NCBI GenBank assembly: GCA_021159805.1
Contig: JAGHDT010000090.1
Coordinates: 1 to 5,255 of the forward strand
DNA length: 5,255 nucleotides
Direction: 5' to 3'
DNA from: Anaerolineae bacterium
GTDB taxonomy: Bacteria > Chloroflexota > Anaerolineae > B4-G1 > SLSP01
The position numbers and the translations under genes were made by a program. The notes under the pieces were generated by a model. The model was not told the DNA's origin. It saw only the letters and a program-made list of their open reading frames with translations, and did not search any database. Positions 5,192 through 5,255 of the stretch are shown in pieces; position 1 is the stretch's first letter, and every line of letters begins with the position of its first letter.

Positions 5192-5255
5192 TCAGTGCCC
5201 GGCTTTCTCCTGTGCCGCCGACATAGCGACATCAGGTGTTACCTCACCCGTGCGG
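5192..5255 (-). CDS. Partial CDS: C-terminal end of a probable second substrate-binding protein
   Basis: Only the last 20 codons and a TGA stop (5192-5194) are inside the window; the gene continues beyond the right edge. The peptide ends TGEVTPDVAMSAAQEKAGH. Family 1 solute-binding proteins usually end in a helix of the form G-x-x-(S/T)-P-x-x-A-L-x-x-A-x-x-(K/E), and this fits well. It also resembles the end of the next gene's product, LDEAQEKSGF. The spacing of 78 bases to the downstream ATG and the same strand suggest one operon with two related binding proteins. The fragment is too short for certainty. Confidence 0.5.
   Translation of the reverse strand, partial: RTGEVTPDVAMSAAQEKAGH

Noticed and set aside
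4999..5232. Minus-strand open frame of 77 codons over the start of the binding-protein gene
   Set aside because: It overlaps both the signal peptide of the binding protein and the end of the upstream gene in another frame, and has no family features.

Overview
The window carries five complete genes and the 3' end of a sixth, all on the minus strand. Read in the direction of transcription (right to left) they are: the tail of a probable sugar-type ABC substrate-binding protein (5192-5255), a complete substrate-binding lipoprotein (3875-5113), a CE7-family acetyl esterase (2832-3806), an RraA-like/HMG-aldolase-like protein (1990-2688), a PPC/DUF296-domain protein (1456-1893), and an ADP-ribosylglycohydrolase-family protein (99-1220). 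The long open frames on the plus strand are antisense shadows of these genes.

The genes look bacterial: good Shine-Dalgarno sequences precede most starts, there is a lipoprotein signal peptide, and the base composition is moderately GC-rich. The binding-protein and CE7 families are common in heterotrophs that take up plant-type oligosaccharides. The short-period tandem repeats in the gaps recall those of some Chloroflexota and filamentous cyanobacteria. I lean weakly towards an environmental Chloroflexota-like organism, but no marker gene is present to settle it.

A plausible reading is a carbohydrate-use locus: a lipoprotein captures a sugar or oligosaccharide, the esterase removes acetyl groups, and an aldolase/decarboxylase-like enzyme acts on a sugar-acid or keto-acid intermediate. 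The DUF296 protein could have a regulatory or accessory role. No permease or ATPase gene lies in the window. A 48-bp perfect palindrome just after the DUF296 gene probably ends this transcription unit. The ADP-ribosylglycohydrolase gene has its own sigma70-like promoter (TTCACA-N17-TATACT), so it is probably transcribed separately.

The most unusual content lies between the genes. Three of the gaps hold 7- or 8-bp tandem repeats, in two cases arranged as inverted arrays that could fold into long imperfect hairpins. An exact 19-bp direct repeat and four copies of an 11-mer bracket the DUF296 gene. Hairpins without a T-run follow both substrate-binding-protein genes. I see no complete novel multi-gene defence or mobile system here; the novelty, if any, is in these intergenic repeats and in the gene combination.
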